A stretch of DNA of 64,000 nucleotides from contig NZ_JHXE01000001.1 in assembly GCF_000621865.1 (NCBI RefSeq), forward strand, positions 1 through 64,000, given 5' to 3'. The notes under the pieces are model-generated. The model saw only the letters and a list, made by a program, of their open reading frames with translations, was not told where the DNA came from and searched no databases. A program made the position numbers and the translations under genes. Position 1 is the stretch's first letter; each line of letters starts with the position of its first letter. Positions 63,220 to 64,000 of this stretch are shown here, piece after piece. This DNA is from Pseudobutyrivibrio sp. MD2005. GTDB lineage: Bacteria; Bacillota; Clostridia; Lachnospirales; Lachnospiraceae.

Positions 63220-64000
63220 ATGGCAGGAACAGTATATTTAGTGGCTACTCCAATTGGAAATCTGGAAGACATGACTTTTAGAGCAGTCCGAATCCTTAAA
63301 GAAGTGGATTTGATTGCAGCAGAGGATACCAGAAATTCAATAAAGCTTTTAAATCATTTTGAGATAGATACGCCAATGACAAGCTACCATGAGTTCAATA
63401 AGGTAGACAAGGCAATCACTTTAATTGAAAAATTAAAGGAAGGAAAAAACATAGCAGTTATTACAGATGCAGGAACGCCAGGAATATCTGACCCAGGTGA
63501 AGAGCTTGTAAAAATGTGCTATGAAAATGGCATAGAGGTTACTTCAGTGCCAGGACCTGCGGCATGTATTACTGCGGTAACAATGTCCGGACAGGCCTGT
63601 AGACGTTTTGCTTTTGAGGCATTTTTACCAAAAGATAAAAAAGAACGTCGAAGAGTATTGGAAGAGACAAAGAATGAAACTAGAACAATCATCATTTATG
63701 AAGCTCCACACCATTTAATCGGCACACTTAAGGAGCTTAGAGATGTACTTGGAGAAGATAGAGGAATCACCCTTTGTAGGGAGCTTACCAAAAAGCACGA
63801 AGAAAAAGAGAAGACTACAATCGGTGAAGCATTAAAGGCATACGAAACTAAAGAACCACGCGGGGAATATGTTTTAGTAATTGCTGGTAAATCTAAGGCG
63901 GAAGTAATCGAGGAAGCGAGAGCAGCCTTTGATGAAATGACCATAGAGGAGCACATGGATATGTACTTATCCAAGGGGATGGATAAGAAAGAAGCAATGA
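63220..64000 (+). CDS. rsmI: 16S rRNA (cytidine1402-2'-O)-methyltransferase RsmI (3' end outside the window)
   Basis: An open frame of at least 260 codons starts at the ATG 63220, preceded by AGAGGG, and runs off the right edge. The RsmI/tetrapyrrole-methylase start is typical (GTVYLVATPIGNLEDMTFRAVRIL), with AAEDTRNSIKLLNHF, DAGTPGISDPGEELV, VPGPAACITAVTMSG, and IIYEAPHHL. It methylates the 2'-O of C1402 in the ribosomal decoding centre. It is the last gene of the holB-ricT-yabB-rsmI series and is in the conserved order. Confidence 0.95.
   Translation, partial: MAGTVYLVATPIGNLEDMTFRAVRILKEVDLIAAEDTRNSIKLLNHFEIDTPMTSYHEFNKVDKAITLIEKLKEGKNIAVITDAGTPGISDPGEELVKMCYENGIEVTSVPGPAACITAVTMSGQACRRFAFEAFLPKDKKERRRVLEETKNETRTIIIYEAPHHLIGTLKELRDVLGEDRGITLCRELTKKHEEKEKTTIGEALKAYETKEPRGEYVLVIAGKSKAEVIEEARAAFDEMTIEEHMDMYLSKGMDKKEAM

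Overview
The window is chromosomal DNA of a low-GC Firmicute, most likely family Lachnospiraceae and probably the Butyrivibrio/Pseudobutyrivibrio group. This rests on the 16S 5' end, on clostridial gene order around oriC, and on lineage-typical families (DUF5711, DUF3881, DUF4446, TPR-AAA protein, aconitase-like hydratase). It spans the replication origin. Left of oriC (about 39 kb) nearly every gene is on the minus strand, and right of it nearly every gene is on the plus strand, so most genes are read in the direction of replication. No insertion sequence, prophage or CRISPR array was seen.

Left arm, read leftwards from oriC: dnaA, dnaN, an S4 RNA-binding protein, recF, gyrB and gyrA; a tRNA-Ser/tRNA-Cys operon; tyrS; a PAP2 phosphatase; mntP under a yybP-ykoY Mn2+ riboswitch; a Ca/Na antiporter; a zinc-ribbon protein; metG, tatD and rsmA; a TPR-GGDEF protein; two YhgE/Pip membrane proteins with a small membrane protein between them; a GH13 amylase; (plus strand) a GNAT and a radical-SAM activase; tadA; the SRP RNA; a coiled-coil protein; an aconitase-family hydratase; an AI-2E-family transporter; a TPR-AAA protein with glgB; DUF5711 and CvpA proteins; and finally two tandem promoters and the 5' end of a 16S rRNA gene.

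Right arm: the rpmH-rnpA-yidD-yidC-khpB operon, mnmE, mnmG, rsmG, a small coiled-coil gene, two perfect parS sites, parA-parB, DUF4446, DUF3881, tRNA-Arg, a stand-alone CheC-type phosphatase with a membrane scaffold protein, tRNA-Lys, trmB (minus), a D,D-carboxypeptidase, an ArgR-like protein (minus), an AbiEi/AbiEii-like pair, mobA (minus), and the cluster Orn/Lys/Arg decarboxylase - guanylate-kinase-like - yaaR - holB - ricT - trmN6 - rsmI, which runs off the right end.

Most of the window is core information processing: replication initiation, segregation, tRNA and rRNA modification, and membrane insertion. The least explained parts are (1) the CheC-like phosphatase paired with a membrane protein that ends in a FliM/FliY-like CheY-binding peptide, (2) an AbiE-type pair whose nucleotidyltransferase partner seems to have lost its catalytic motifs, (3) a TPR-AAA protein with a degenerate Walker B next to glgB, and (4) the YhgE/Pip pair. 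All functions are inferred from sequence motifs read by eye; no database search was run.
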